Source: Acinetobacter bohemicus ANC 3994 (GTDB lineage Bacteria; Pseudomonadota; Gammaproteobacteria; Pseudomonadales; Moraxellaceae). Taken from it: a stretch of 53,679 nucleotides of DNA. The DNA lies in the NCBI RefSeq assembly GCF_000367925.1, contig NZ_KB849167.1, positions 33,282-86,960 on the forward strand, written 5' to 3'. The notes under the pieces are model-generated. The model saw only the letters and a program-made list of their open reading frames with translations, did not search any database and was not told the origin of the DNA. Below, one piece after another: positions 18,061 through 26,190 of the stretch (position 1 is the first letter of the stretch; each line of letters opens with the position of its first letter). The translations under genes were made by a program, and so were the position numbers.

Positions 18061-18477
18061 TTATTTTTCAATATGATGATCTAGGCTAAATTTACCCGCA
18101 CCGTGTAACATCAAGAATAATAGCCCACCGGTCATGGCCATATTTTTCATAAAATTAATTGCATCTTCGGCACCATGATGAAAAATAAAAGCCGTGATTA
18201 AACTAAATACGGCTAAACCCAATGCGGCAAAGCGTGCTTGAAAACCCAATAACAACGCCAAACCACCACCAAACTCAACCAAAATGGTGAAAGGCAGCAT
18301 GACGCTGGGTACACCCATCGACTCCATATAGCCAACGGTTGCACTATAAGCCGTGATTTTTCCCCAGCCTGCAACAATAAAAATATAAGCCATCAGAACA
18401 CGAGCAAGCAGACTGATCAAAGCATCCGTTTGTGGGCCTTGGAGCAGATTTTTCAGTACAACATTGGGATTTAACAT
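18061..18477 (-). CDS. DoxX family membrane protein
   Basis: 138 residues with four hydrophobic segments. The DoxX-family signature is visible: AGWGKITAYSATVGYMESMG, then LPFTILVEFGGGLALLLGF and AAIF-like ALGLAVFSLITAFIFH, with FMKNMAMTGGLLFLMLHG. Members sit in the inner membrane; some take part in thiosulphate oxidation or membrane oxidoreductase complexes, but no specific role can be inferred here. Divergent from dedA. Confidence 0.9.
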   Translation of the reverse strand: MLNPNVVLKNLLQGPQTDALISLLARVLMAYIFIVAGWGKITAYSATVGYMESMGVPSVMLPFTILVEFGGGLALLLGFQARFAALGLAVFSLITAFIFHHGAEDAINFMKNMAMTGGLLFLMLHGAGKFSLDHHIEK

Positions 18478-18670
18478 GAGGTGACCTATTCGATATTTTA
18501 TTTAGATGATGTATTCATCATAGGCCGATTTTTTGCTGGATAAAGCTGCGATTTGTAGATACATCGTTGCAAATATAGAATGATTGAATTGGAATTTATT
18601 TACGTTTTTATACTGACTTTCATACCTTAGACTGCTAGGATTTCAGCACATTTTCGCTGTCTGTGACCCC

Positions 18671-19303
18671 ATGGAACTGATTGATTTTATATTGCATGTT
18701 GATGACCATTTACTCGAATTTATCACCAATTATGGCATCTGGATTTATGCCATTCTGTTCTTAATTATTTTTGTAGAAACAGGTTTAGTGGTCATGCCAT
18801 TTTTACCGGGTGATAGTTTATTATTTGCCGCAGGTGCATTAGCTGCTTCAACCGGTGTAATGGATCCCTTTATTCTGGTGATGCTACTGTTTACTGCTGC
18901 TGTACTCGGCGACACACTGAATTATCATATTGGTAAATTTATCGGACCACGTGTATTTGAAATGGAATCACGTTTTATTAATAAAAAACATTTACATTAC
19001 ACGCAAAAATTCTTTGAGAAACACGGCGGTAAAACCATTATTTTTGCCCGCTTTGTGCCTTTCGCGCGCACTTTCGCTCCATTCGTGGCCGGTGCTGGCA
19101 ATATGAATTACAAATTCTTTCTCAGTTTTAATGTGATTGGTGCAATCTGCTGGGTCGGTTCATTTATTACATTAGGCTATTTATTTGGCAATATGCCGAT
19201 TGTCAAAGACAATTTTACCCATCTTATTTTTGGCATTATTATTCTGAGTGTGCTTCCCGGTATTATTGGTTTCATTCGTCAAAAGCTGAAAAAGAGTCAC
19301 TAA
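18671..19303 (+). CDS. DedA family membrane protein
   Basis: 210 residues, typical DedA length, with several membrane segments and the family motif region FARFVPFARTFAPFVAGAGNM, including the conserved Phe, Arg and Pro-rich stretch, and ETGLVVMPFLPGDSLLFAAG. DedA proteins act as proton-coupled membrane transporters, including recycling of undecaprenyl phosphate or lipid flipping, and affect membrane integrity and drug tolerance. The precise substrate is unknown. Transcription ends at a hairpin inside the antisense LysE gene. Confidence 0.93.
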   Translation: MELIDFILHVDDHLLEFITNYGIWIYAILFLIIFVETGLVVMPFLPGDSLLFAAGALAASTGVMDPFILVMLLFTAAVLGDTLNYHIGKFIGPRVFEMESRFINKKHLHYTQKFFEKHGGKTIIFARFVPFARTFAPFVAGAGNMNYKFFLSFNVIGAICWVGSFITLGYLFGNMPIVKDNFTHLIFGIIILSVLPGIIGFIRQKLKKSH

Positions 19304-19330
19304 TTACGGGTGTGACAAAAGGTATAAGCG

Positions 19331-19921
19331 TTAAAAAAACCGAACCACCACGGGCAACATACAAAGCAGCAATAACATGGCCGATCCTTTATATAAAAGA
19401 TCGGCTTTTATTTGCTTCGATTGACCGGCCAAAATCGCACGGCCAAAAGACATCCAAAACATCACGGTTGGTAAAAGCACCAAAGCAAAGACCGCAAAAA
19501 CGAAAATAAAATTGCTTGGATTATGCCAAGTTTCAGGCGGTAATACGCCCGCAGCAAATAATAAGGCTTTCGGATTTTTTAAGGTAGAAAAGAATAGTTG
19601 GCGAGGTCGAATAGATTGATAGCGTTGACTATGCTCTTCTAAATGGGATGTTTTCCATAAATGAAAAGCCAACCAGAAAACATAAAGGGCACTGAGTAAA
19701 TGTAATAAGTTGATTAAATGTGGCCACGTTGGGCTACATAAATGGATAAATAATGCCCACAAATTAATGGCATAAAAATAACCCAATAGCTCTGCTGGAA
19801 TAAAAAGGCTGGTTTTTGCCAGCCCTTTTTGATGTGCCGAGCTTGCAAGTAATGCATTGGTCGGACCGGGAATCATCAGAACCGCAATCACTGCCAATAC
19901 AAAAAGCCAACTCTCAATCAT
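19331..19921 (-). CDS. LysE/RhtB family amino-acid exporter
   Basis: About 196 residues with six hydrophobic segments. The N-terminal signature is IPGPTNALLASSAHQKGL, and GFLK-type LFFSTLKNPKALLFAAGVLPP follows, both typical of LysE/RhtB transporters that export amino acids across the inner membrane. An upstream GTG (19927) is open too, but ATG at 19921 follows AGGTG and starts the usual MIESWLFV. Convergent with dedA, whose terminator hairpin overlaps this gene's 3' coding end. Confidence 0.9.
   Translation of the reverse strand: MIESWLFVLAVIAVLMIPGPTNALLASSAHQKGLAKTSLFIPAELLGYFYAINLWALFIHLCSPTWPHLINLLHLLSALYVFWLAFHLWKTSHLEEHSQRYQSIRPRQLFFSTLKNPKALLFAAGVLPPETWHNPSNFIFVFAVFALVLLPTVMFWMSFGRAILAGQSKQIKADLLYKGSAMLLLLCMLPVVVRFF
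19380..19413 (+). terminator. dedA terminator embedded in the 3' coding end of lysE
   Basis: GCCGATC (19380-19386) pairs with GATCGGC (19399-19405), followed by TTTTATTT. The loop contains the further pairing TTTAT/ATAAA. On the plus strand this is a good terminator 77 bases after the dedA stop. The same bases encode the C-terminal residues of LysE on the other strand. Confidence 0.8.
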
Positions 19922-20088
19922 ACACACCTGACATCACCATTAAACAGTGACACACCTTATATGAAAGTCATAAAAAGTAACAAGTATTTCAATCAAAAAA
20001 CATGACTTCAAGCGTTTAAATATCACCTTACAAATAATTAAGCTTTTGATATTTAAAATATATGTTTGAAACATTTTGCTAATATTTT

Positions 20089-20127
20089 ATCACTCTGCTG
20101 CTCCTCAAAGCGCAACAACAGAGTGAT
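20089..20127 (-). terminator. Stem-loop downstream of the glycine-rich lipoprotein gene
   Basis: On the minus strand, ATCACTCTGTTG (20127-20116) pairs with CAGCAGAGTGAT (20100-20089) through 12 pairs including one G-U, with a 15-base loop. It follows the lipoprotein stop by 12 bases but lacks a T-run, so termination is uncertain. Confidence 0.5.
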
Positions 20128-20138
20128 CATTACGATGA

Positions 20139-20528
20139 TTATTGTGCTTTATTACGAATAATAATCGGACAATTTTTGAATTTAGCCGCTTGAACCACGG
20201 CTTCTTGCTCGCCTAAAAGACGTGCTAATTCAGTCTTTTTCGTATTAGAAGACTGGCCCATGTTCACTGAAACACTTGGACCAATGCCCCAGCCGCCATG
20301 ACTGCCCCAACCACCACCTAATCCAACACCGACACCAACGCCAGTACGTTTAGCCGGTTGCACACCATTATCGACATATTGCTGAATACGGTTATATTCA
20401 CTTTGTAATTGTTGACAGTTCAAAGCTTGATACTGTGTAGGTGAGATATAAGTCGGTTTTACTGTGGTCGCACATGCGCCTAATAAAACGCTACTCGCCA
20501 TACATAGGCTGACATAAAATTTTTTCAT
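20139..20528 (-). CDS. Small glycine-rich lipoprotein of unknown function
   Basis: About 129 residues. A lipoprotein signal is clear: MKKFYVSLCMASSVLLGAC, with lipobox LLGAC, so Cys19 should be lipidated. After this come a Gly/Trp/His-rich section (GVGVGVGLGGGWGSHGGW) and a short polar tail with a Cys. I do not recognise the family. A start at TTG (20540) would overlap parA by 4 bases, but ATG at 20528 gives a normal signal peptide. It starts 8 bases after the parA stop and is probably cotranscribed with it. Confidence 0.78.
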   Translation of the reverse strand: MKKFYVSLCMASSVLLGACATTVKPTYISPTQYQALNCQQLQSEYNRIQQYVDNGVQPAKRTGVGVGVGLGGGWGSHGGWGIGPSVSVNMGQSSNTKKTELARLLGEQEAVVQAAKFKNCPIIIRNKAQ

Positions 20529-20536
20529 AGGAAATC

Positions 20537-21379
20537 TCAAATCTTATTTTGCTCAATTTCATTGAACAATGATTGATAGGCTTGCGTCAATTTATGATCA
20601 GTAGCCAAATGAATGAGAGGCTGATTTTTAAAATGAGATTCCTTCATCAAAATTGACGGCGGCAACATACTGGCTAAAACAGGTAAACCTTCATCTTTAA
20701 GTTGTTGTACCACTTCACGTGGTAATTTTGCTTGTGCTTGAAATTGATTAACCACAATGCCTTCAATTTCCAAGCGGTCATTATGATCATCTTGTGTTTC
20801 GATGACATTTTCAATCAAGGTTTGTAAAGCACGTTTTGAAAAAACATCACAATCAAAAGGAATCAAGACACGATCCGCAGCAATTAAAGCCGATAAGGTA
20901 AAAAAGTTAAATGCGGGCGGCGTATCAATATAAACCCGCTCATATTCTCCATCCAACTGTTGTAAAGCATCACGTAATTTATAAATCTTATGTTTCGATT
21001 CTAAAGCATAGGCCAGCGCACCCAAAGTTGGGCTTGCAGGAATCACATCTAAATTTTTAAAAGGCGATGAGTGCACATAACTTTGTAAACCTTTGGCACG
21101 ATTTTTTAAAATGGAACCGATCGCGTTGCTCAAAAGCCCTTTGCTTTGTGTTGTGCCCAGCATTTCTTCAAAATAGTTTTCAATATTCGGCTCTAAAGCG
21201 GGTTTATCCGCCGAATACGTTGCATCATCACCCAATAAATACTGGCTAGAATTGGCTTGTGGATCAAGATCAATTAACAAGGTCTTAAAACCTTGATATG
21301 CACTGATTGCTGCCAAATTCACGGTAATACTAGATTTACCGACCCCACCTTTTTGATTAAAAACCACACGTGTCCGCAT
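20537..21379 (-). CDS. ParA family ATPase, orphan
   Basis: 280 residues. Deviant Walker A FNQKGGVGKSSITVNLAA at the N terminus, Walker A' region LLIDLDPQANSSQYLL and Walker B-like VYIDTPPAFNFFTLSALIAADRVLIPF are all present. Such ATPases move or position DNA, plasmids or protein complexes along the nucleoid. No parB-like gene is adjacent; the next gene is a small lipoprotein, so this is unlikely to be a chromosomal segregation pair and may position some other cargo. A ParA-like ATPase of this kind is often found in Acinetobacter chromosomes, though its role is unknown. Confidence 0.88.
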   Translation of the reverse strand: MRTRVVFNQKGGVGKSSITVNLAAISAYQGFKTLLIDLDPQANSSQYLLGDDATYSADKPALEPNIENYFEEMLGTTQSKGLLSNAIGSILKNRAKGLQSYVHSSPFKNLDVIPASPTLGALAYALESKHKIYKLRDALQQLDGEYERVYIDTPPAFNFFTLSALIAADRVLIPFDCDVFSKRALQTLIENVIETQDDHNDRLEIEGIVVNQFQAQAKLPREVVQQLKDEGLPVLASMLPPSILMKESHFKNQPLIHLATDHKLTQAYQSLFNEIEQNKI

Positions 21380-21461
21380 TAATCACCTCCATGCTTTATA
21401 TTTATGTATTCTTTGCAGTTTAACCTAGACCGCTTGCTGCACAAATAATAATGTCTAACAA

Positions 21462-21854
21462 TTAGCCGAAATTAGGCTTTACCATCACTAAACCAATAAT
21501 CGCCACCAGTGCCACCATCGCAATGGCTAAACCTGCACGACGTTGTACCAATAAAATACGGTCATCTTTTTTATAGGCTTTCATTAAAGAGGAAAATAAA
21601 ACCAGAAACAGCACAACCTTGGCATAAAACCATGATTGCACCTCAAAGTTTTTAATGACTAAAGAAGTCAGACCCGTCAAAACAATTAAAGTCATTGAAA
21701 GATGTTGTAATGCCACAAAAAGTTTACGTGCTACAGGATTTGGTTGATTGCCCTGAACGCCTACAAATAAAGTAAAAGCGCGTGCAATCACCACACCAAT
21801 CAGTAAGGTCACACTGATCATATGCACAATTTTAACTGTCAGCTGCATGTCCAT
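21462..21854 (-). CDS. SirB2 family integral membrane protein
   Basis: 130 residues with four hydrophobic segments and the SirB2 pattern: VKIVHMISVTLLIGVVIAR, LQHLSMTLIVLTGLTSLVIKNF, and WFYAKVVLFLVLFSSLMKAYKK, with conserved His in the first and second helices. The family is named for a Salmonella invasion gene regulator but its biochemical function is not known. It follows bolA by 13 bases on the same strand and is probably in one operon with it. Confidence 0.85.
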   Translation of the reverse strand: MDMQLTVKIVHMISVTLLIGVVIARAFTLFVGVQGNQPNPVARKLFVALQHLSMTLIVLTGLTSLVIKNFEVQSWFYAKVVLFLVLFSSLMKAYKKDDRILLVQRRAGLAIAMVALVAIIGLVMVKPNFG

Positions 21855-21867
21855 TTTTCAATATTCC

Positions 21868-22179
21868 TTATTGTGATTTGGGTGCATGGGCACATTCAGG
21901 GCTAGCAGTCGCTTGACCTTGCCATTCCGAAGCAACAAAAGCATGAATCGCCAAAGCATGAATACTCCCCGGACCAAGTAAGTCGCCTGCGGCAGCATAA
22001 ATTTTTTGATGGCGCTGCACCAAACGTAATCCTTCAAAAGCATCGCTAACCACAACCACTTTAAAATGTGACTCTTTACCTGGGAAATAACCACCATGAC
22101 CGGATGATTCATTCACCACTTCTAAATGGATTGGTGACAAACTTTGTAATCGTTGAATTAATTGCTGTTCTAAATTCAA
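21868..22179 (-). CDS. BolA family protein
   Basis: 103 residues. The BolA fold is visible: the N-terminal helix, VVNESSGHGGYFPGKESHFKVVVVSDAFEG, the conserved HQKIYAAAGDLL, and ALAIHAFVASEW. BolA proteins interact with monothiol glutaredoxins in iron-sulfur and iron signalling and influence morphology and biofilm genes. The start is TTG at 22179 with GGGAG upstream, a good ribosome site, so this rare start is supported. Confidence 0.9.
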   Translation of the reverse strand: MNLEQQLIQRLQSLSPIHLEVVNESSGHGGYFPGKESHFKVVVVSDAFEGLRLVQRHQKIYAAAGDLLGPGSIHALAIHAFVASEWQGQATASPECAHAPKSQ

Positions 22180-22378
22180 AATAATACTCCCAAAAGGCTC
22201 AAGCTCTCACTTTAGTATAACGTGTTCTGATTCAATCTTTTGCCTGTCATTTCAGAAATCATTCATCATTTTCCAGCCCAAATTTCTCTTATCGCTATCA
22301 GCTTTGCTGATGAAATAACCAATTCCCTGGAAACTGGTTTTATTTTATGCAATCGATACAAGTTTTTTCACAAAAGGA

Positions 22379-22406
22379 TTGACCATATTTTCACATAATG
22401 TATTAT
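22379..22406 (+). promoter_or_regulatory. Promoter of the tRNA-Gly pair
   Basis: TTGACC (22379-22384), a 16-bp spacer and TATTAT (22401-22406), ten bases before the first tRNA. Predicted from consensus and position. Confidence 0.75.
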
Positions 22407-22415
22407 ACACGGCAT

Positions 22416-22491
22416 GCGGGAATAGCTCAGTTGGTAGAGCATAACCTTGCCAAGGTTGGGGTCGAGAGTTCGAGTCTCTTTTCCCGCTCCA
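22416..22491 (+). tRNA. tRNA-Gly (anticodon GCC)
   Basis: 76 bases with encoded CCA. The acceptor arms GCGGGAA and TTCCCGC pair, the D arm is GCTCAGTTGGTAGAGC, the anticodon loop has CCTTGCCAAGG with GCC in the centre, and the T arm is GAGAGTTCGAGTCTC. It reads codons GGC and GGU. Confidence 0.98.
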
Positions 22492-22531
22492 AATTTTTTA
22501 GTGTAAGTTTTTATTAAAAACTGCTCAATAA

Positions 22532-22607
22532 GCGGGAATAGCTCAGTTGGTAGAGCATAACCTTGCCAAGGTTGGGGTCGAGAGTTCGAGTCTCTTTTCC
22601 CGCTCCA
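22532..22607 (+). tRNA. tRNA-Gly (anticodon GCC), second identical copy
   Basis: Same 76 bases as the first copy, separated by a 40-base AT-rich spacer. Both are likely cotranscribed from the promoter at 22379-22406 and processed from one precursor. Confidence 0.98.
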
Positions 22608-22618
22608 AATTCAAAAAA

Positions 22619-22647
22619 GCCCTCATCGAAAGATGGGGGCTTTTTTT
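22619..22647 (+). terminator. Terminator of the tRNA-Gly pair
   Basis: GCCCTCATC (22619-22627), GAAA tetraloop, GATGGGGGC (22632-22640, one G-U pair), followed by seven T residues. Confidence 0.95.
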
Positions 22648-22870
22648 ATGTTTAAATATATTTTCTATTTTTAAGTTAATCTATCTCATGCAGATTAATT
22701 CTTTCTTGGCAAAATATAGTTTAGCTTAATCCTGCTTAAGCGAACGATTCTAAAACTTCAAATTTAATGGTTTTACCTTAAAAAATTATAAAACAAAGTC
22801 ATAGATACTTAAAAAGCCTGACAAACCAAGTTTTTGATTCATCAAGCCACTTTCACGAAATTAAACGACT

Positions 22871-23455
22871 TTATAAAATAGGTAAAATGGATGGAACCAT
22901 ATCCTGAATGGTTTTGCCATTACAAGTTTCGCCTAATGCAGACATTTTCCATGCACCATTGTGACGATAAACTTTAGCAATAATTAATGCTGTATAATTA
23001 CCTTTTGCTGAAAGATTATATTTTGCAATTTCAACATTGGTTGTGGCGTCAACTACACGGCAAAAAGCATTTTCAACTTTTTCGAAAGTTTGCCCACGGA
23101 AGCTGCTGATTGTAAATACAATTGATTTTACTTGGCTAGGAACTTGAGTCAGATCCACATGGATCGCCTCATCATCACCCGCGCCATCACCAGTACGATT
23201 GTCACCAGAATGTTTGATACTGCCATCACGACTCTGTAATTGACCGAACCAAATACTATCTAACGCTTTGTTATTTTCATCAAAAACAATTGCAGAGGCA
23301 TCAAGATCAATCGAATCGCCACCACCGCCAAACATACCAAGTAAACCGCCTTTTTTTGCGACATCCCAACCTGCACCCAGAAATATTTTAGTTAAAGATG
23401 AACCATCACCTTTCTCTAAAGAAATTTTTTGACCTTTAACTAAGCTAATGCCCAT
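22871..23455 (-). CDS. terZ: TerD-family protein, TerZ-like
   Basis: 194 residues. A single TerD domain with the calcium-binding loops DLDASAIVFD and SGDNRTGDGAGDDE. Relative to TerD and TerE it has the TerZ-type features: an insert GLLGMFGGGGDSIDL early, SFRGQTFEKVENAFCRVV, and a C-terminal ETCNGKTIQDM. TerD proteins are cytoplasmic Ca2+-binding proteins of tellurite and other stress resistance. It is the last gene of the minus-strand ter operon, probably starting before terA at 29094. Start ATG follows GAGGTGAA. Confidence 0.9.
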   Translation of the reverse strand: MGISLVKGQKISLEKGDGSSLTKIFLGAGWDVAKKGGLLGMFGGGGDSIDLDASAIVFDENNKALDSIWFGQLQSRDGSIKHSGDNRTGDGAGDDEAIHVDLTQVPSQVKSIVFTISSFRGQTFEKVENAFCRVVDATTNVEIAKYNLSAKGNYTALIIAKVYRHNGAWKMSALGETCNGKTIQDMVPSILPIL

Positions 23456-23467
23456 TTATAATTCACC

Positions 23468-24190
23468 TCAGTTTGAATTTGAATGACCACGACCTAAAGC
23501 CGTAGCTAACCACTGTAAATAACTCGCACGATTACGTGAGCACACAATCACTTTGCCATGTCCACGGAACTTAATCACTAAACCTTCACCACTGGTAAAG
23601 CTATTCACGATATTGCCAACAAAACCACCGCTACCTGAACTTGGAATGCCAATATTATAATTTAACGATGCATCCCAAGCCGTAACATGACCATTGTCGA
23701 TGGTGACTTCACCTTGCTCTGGTGTAATATCCAGTTCGAGTAAAGTTCCACTGCCAGAAATACACACTTTACCCTGTCCACTGGTTTCCATAACCACAAA
23801 ACCGCCCGTGCCTCCGAACAATGCACCGCCTATATTACTTTGCACTTTTGCTTTGATCATGGTGTGTTCGGTTGCTGCAACAAAAGAGCCATCAGATAAA
23901 ATATACTGTCGTTGACCCACATCCAAAATCTGCATATCACCATCCAAATTTGGTGATAATAGACACTCTCCTGCCCCCTTCACGGCTTTAATTTGCTGTT
24001 GAAACAAAGACTCTCCAGAGGTAAATTTACGCATGAAAGCTTGGAAAATTCCGCCACGTAATTTACCGCCAACTTCAAGATTTTGTTCAACCATGACCAT
24101 CGCATCAGATTCACAATAAATTGCTTCACCTTGCTGCATGCTGACATGTAAAAAAGGTTCTGGGCTACCAACAAGATTAAATTCTGCCAT
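23468..24190 (-). CDS. AIM24/TIGR00266 family protein
   Basis: 240 residues. A beta-rich protein with the TIGR00266/AIM24 pattern: GEAIYCESDAMVMVE near the start, FTSGESLFQQQIKAVKGAGE, and VGNIVNSFTSGEGLVIKFRGHGKVIV near the end. Members are often found in ter operons and other membrane-stress loci; a biochemical role is not established. It lies 9 bases after the terF stop and 12 before the terZ start, so it is part of the operon. Confidence 0.88.
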   Translation of the reverse strand: MAEFNLVGSPEPFLHVSMQQGEAIYCESDAMVMVEQNLEVGGKLRGGIFQAFMRKFTSGESLFQQQIKAVKGAGECLLSPNLDGDMQILDVGQRQYILSDGSFVAATEHTMIKAKVQSNIGGALFGGTGGFVVMETSGQGKVCISGSGTLLELDITPEQGEVTIDNGHVTAWDASLNYNIGIPSSGSGGFVGNIVNSFTSGEGLVIKFRGHGKVIVCSRNRASYLQWLATALGRGHSNSN

Positions 24191-24199
24191 TACATTTAC

Positions 24200-25483
24200 C
24201 TATCCTCTCACGATATTTTTATTTTTTGCTTCTGTTAACCATATCGGAAATTCTTGAAGTAAAAAGTCATACAACATTGATTCAGAAATACTTTCAATAT
24301 TATCTATTTTAAAGAAATTACAATTGTCGACCACTCTCCCCTCCATGGTATCTAATTTTTCTAACACACCGTAATTTCTGCCGCCAATCCCTACAAATTG
24401 CCAAAATATGGGTTGCAATGATGCCTCTTGTAAAATTTTTTTAATTTTTCTAGCTTCAGAAACACCACCATCAGAAATAAAAACAATATAGACCGGTAAA
24501 TTGGATGGGCTTTCTTGGGTAAAATAATGTAACACCTCTTCAAGAACGGCAGGCTCATTATTATAGCCAGCTCCCGCATTCCATTTTTTATAGCCTCCTT
24601 GTTCTGAAGCTATATAATTATTCAAATTCTTTAGGCTTACATCATTTAAACGTAGTGCTTTTTCTGCAAATGCCCAGCACTCAAAGCTGCCATCGTCATC
24701 AAAATTGATTGCCAAAGGTATAATGCGATCCATAACTTTCTGTACATCACCACATTTATATTGTTGGCTCATTGAACCTGAATAATCCAATATCAATGCC
24801 ACTCTTGCTTTTACCTCAAGTAACTTATTTTTTTCTAAACTAATCAGTGATTTTTTAGTCAGATCAAGTAAATGGGGTGCAAGTTTTTCCACCTTATCTA
24901 AAACAACTTTTTTCTTTAAATCAATTTTAGACGCTGTGGGGGCAGAAGAAGAATTTTCAGCAACCTCCCCGCCAAAATGTCTCACTAATGCTGTTAATCC
25001 ACCATTAAAACCTTGTCCGATAGCAGCCATTCGCCACAGATTATTTTTAAAGTAAATTTCAGTCAACATGACTGCTTTTTCTTGGCTAAAATTTGATGGA
25101 TTTAATTGATAATTTGCCAATACTTCGCCTTGCTGATTCACAAGGGAAATTTGACCACTTTGAATATTTTGCATCGTTGCTTGGTCATTTGCCACGGTTG
25201 CACAAATGACAAATCGCGGCGTCTGTGTCGCGTTTATTTTACTTAAATCAAAAGTAAATAGATTCAGGTTGTCTTGCTGAAGATATTGCACTTCACAGTG
25301 AGGTGTCTGCGGTTGATTATAAAAAGTCATATAATCATCATGGAAAAGCTGATCGTTTTGTCCTATACCAAAACTGGATATATCGACCTCAAATGCTGCT
25401 TTAAATTGTACACGTAAAGTAAATTTTTGATCATTTTGAATAACTTGATTGAGTGCTATTTTTTGTCCTGAAACTAACTGCAT
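24200..25483 (-). CDS. terF: TerF-like protein, TerD-type domain plus vWA domain
   Basis: 427 residues. The N-terminal about 170 residues form a TerD-like domain with degenerated metal loops. A von Willebrand A domain follows from about 220, with MIDAS motif LDYSGSMSQQYKCGDVQKVM, and FISDGGVSEARKIKKIL further on. This is the TerF arrangement. vWA domains bind a metal and mediate protein assembly. The ATG follows AGAG by 7 bases. It is preceded by an unusual stem-loop region (25497-25586) with two competing hairpins, which may control its translation or transcription. Confidence 0.9.
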   Translation of the reverse strand: MQLVSGQKIALNQVIQNDQKFTLRVQFKAAFEVDISSFGIGQNDQLFHDDYMTFYNQPQTPHCEVQYLQQDNLNLFTFDLSKINATQTPRFVICATVANDQATMQNIQSGQISLVNQQGEVLANYQLNPSNFSQEKAVMLTEIYFKNNLWRMAAIGQGFNGGLTALVRHFGGEVAENSSSAPTASKIDLKKKVVLDKVEKLAPHLLDLTKKSLISLEKNKLLEVKARVALILDYSGSMSQQYKCGDVQKVMDRIIPLAINFDDDGSFECWAFAEKALRLNDVSLKNLNNYIASEQGGYKKWNAGAGYNNEPAVLEEVLHYFTQESPSNLPVYIVFISDGGVSEARKIKKILQEASLQPIFWQFVGIGGRNYGVLEKLDTMEGRVVDNCNFFKIDNIESISESMLYDFLLQEFPIWLTEAKNKNIVRG

Positions 25484-25496
25484 TTTTATTCTCTAA

Positions 25497-25586
25497 TTTA
25501 GTACTTGAAAATAATTCAATATAAAATAGATTTATACCAATTACTTTCAAGTACTAAAAGATGACTCTTTTAGTACCTTAATTGGT
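25497..25586 (-). promoter_or_regulatory. Attenuator-like pair of mutually exclusive stem-loops in the terE-terF gap
   Basis: In the minus-strand transcript, segment 1 (25576-25566, GTACTAAAAGA) pairs over 11 perfect bases with segment 2 (25561-25551), around a 4-base loop. An outer stem of 8 bp (TAATTGGT 25579-25586 with ACCAATTA 25536-25543) can extend this. Segment 2 also pairs over 14 perfect bases (25558-25545) with segment 3 (25510-25497, TTTCAAGTACTAAA), which ends three bases before the terF ribosome site. Stem 1:2 and stem 2:3 share bases and cannot form together. The pairing is seen directly; a switching role is inference. Confidence 0.75.
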
Positions 25587-25590
25587 TCGC

Positions 25591-26169
25591 TTAAACTGCA
25601 ACACCATAACTTGCAGCTAACACACCCAGACCACCATTAAAGCCTTGACCAACGGCTTTGAATTTCCATTCGCCATTGTGGCGATATAACTCACCAAAAA
25701 TCATCGCAACTTCAGTGCTACCATCTTCAGACAAGTCGAAACGCGCCAACTCTTCTGCATTTGCATCTTGGTTAATCACACGGATATAGGCTTTATCAAC
25801 CATACCGAAGTTTTGACCATTTTGCTGTCCTTCGTGAATCGTCACAGCAAATACAATTTTTGCAACTTCTTGAGGAACTTTAGACAGGTCTACAGAAATT
25901 GTTTCGTCATCACCCTCGCCATCGCCAGTACGGTTATCGCCTTTATGGTTAACCGATCCACATGGTGAAGTTTTTTGATTGAAGAAAATAAATTCACCAT
26001 CTAAACGAACTTTACCGTCCTCACCTGTTAAGAATGCGACAGCATCTAGATCGAATGCTTTACCATCAGTTGCACGTGGATTCCAACCTAAACCCAAGTC
26101 GACTTTATTCATCGTCGGAGCAGTTTTGGAAAGATTGATATTTCCGCCTTTTGATAAATTAATAGCCAT
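25591..26169 (-). CDS. terE: TerE-like TerD-family protein
   Basis: 192 residues. One TerD domain with loops DLDAVAFLTGEDGKV and KGDNRTGDGEGDDE, then IFAVTIHEG-type segment, FGMVDKAYIRV, and the C-terminal MIFGELYRHNGEWKFKAVGQ. Compared with TerD, GEDGKV, SPCGSVNH and FGMVDK are TerE-like. It should be a cytoplasmic Ca2+-binding stress protein. It lies 21 bases after the TerC-like gene on the minus strand, and its stop precedes the stem-loop region before terF. Confidence 0.92.
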   Translation of the reverse strand: MAINLSKGGNINLSKTAPTMNKVDLGLGWNPRATDGKAFDLDAVAFLTGEDGKVRLDGEFIFFNQKTSPCGSVNHKGDNRTGDGEGDDETISVDLSKVPQEVAKIVFAVTIHEGQQNGQNFGMVDKAYIRVINQDANAEELARFDLSEDGSTEVAMIFGELYRHNGEWKFKAVGQGFNGGLGVLAASYGVAV

Positions 26170-26190
26170 TTTTGTTTCCTTAACTTTCGT

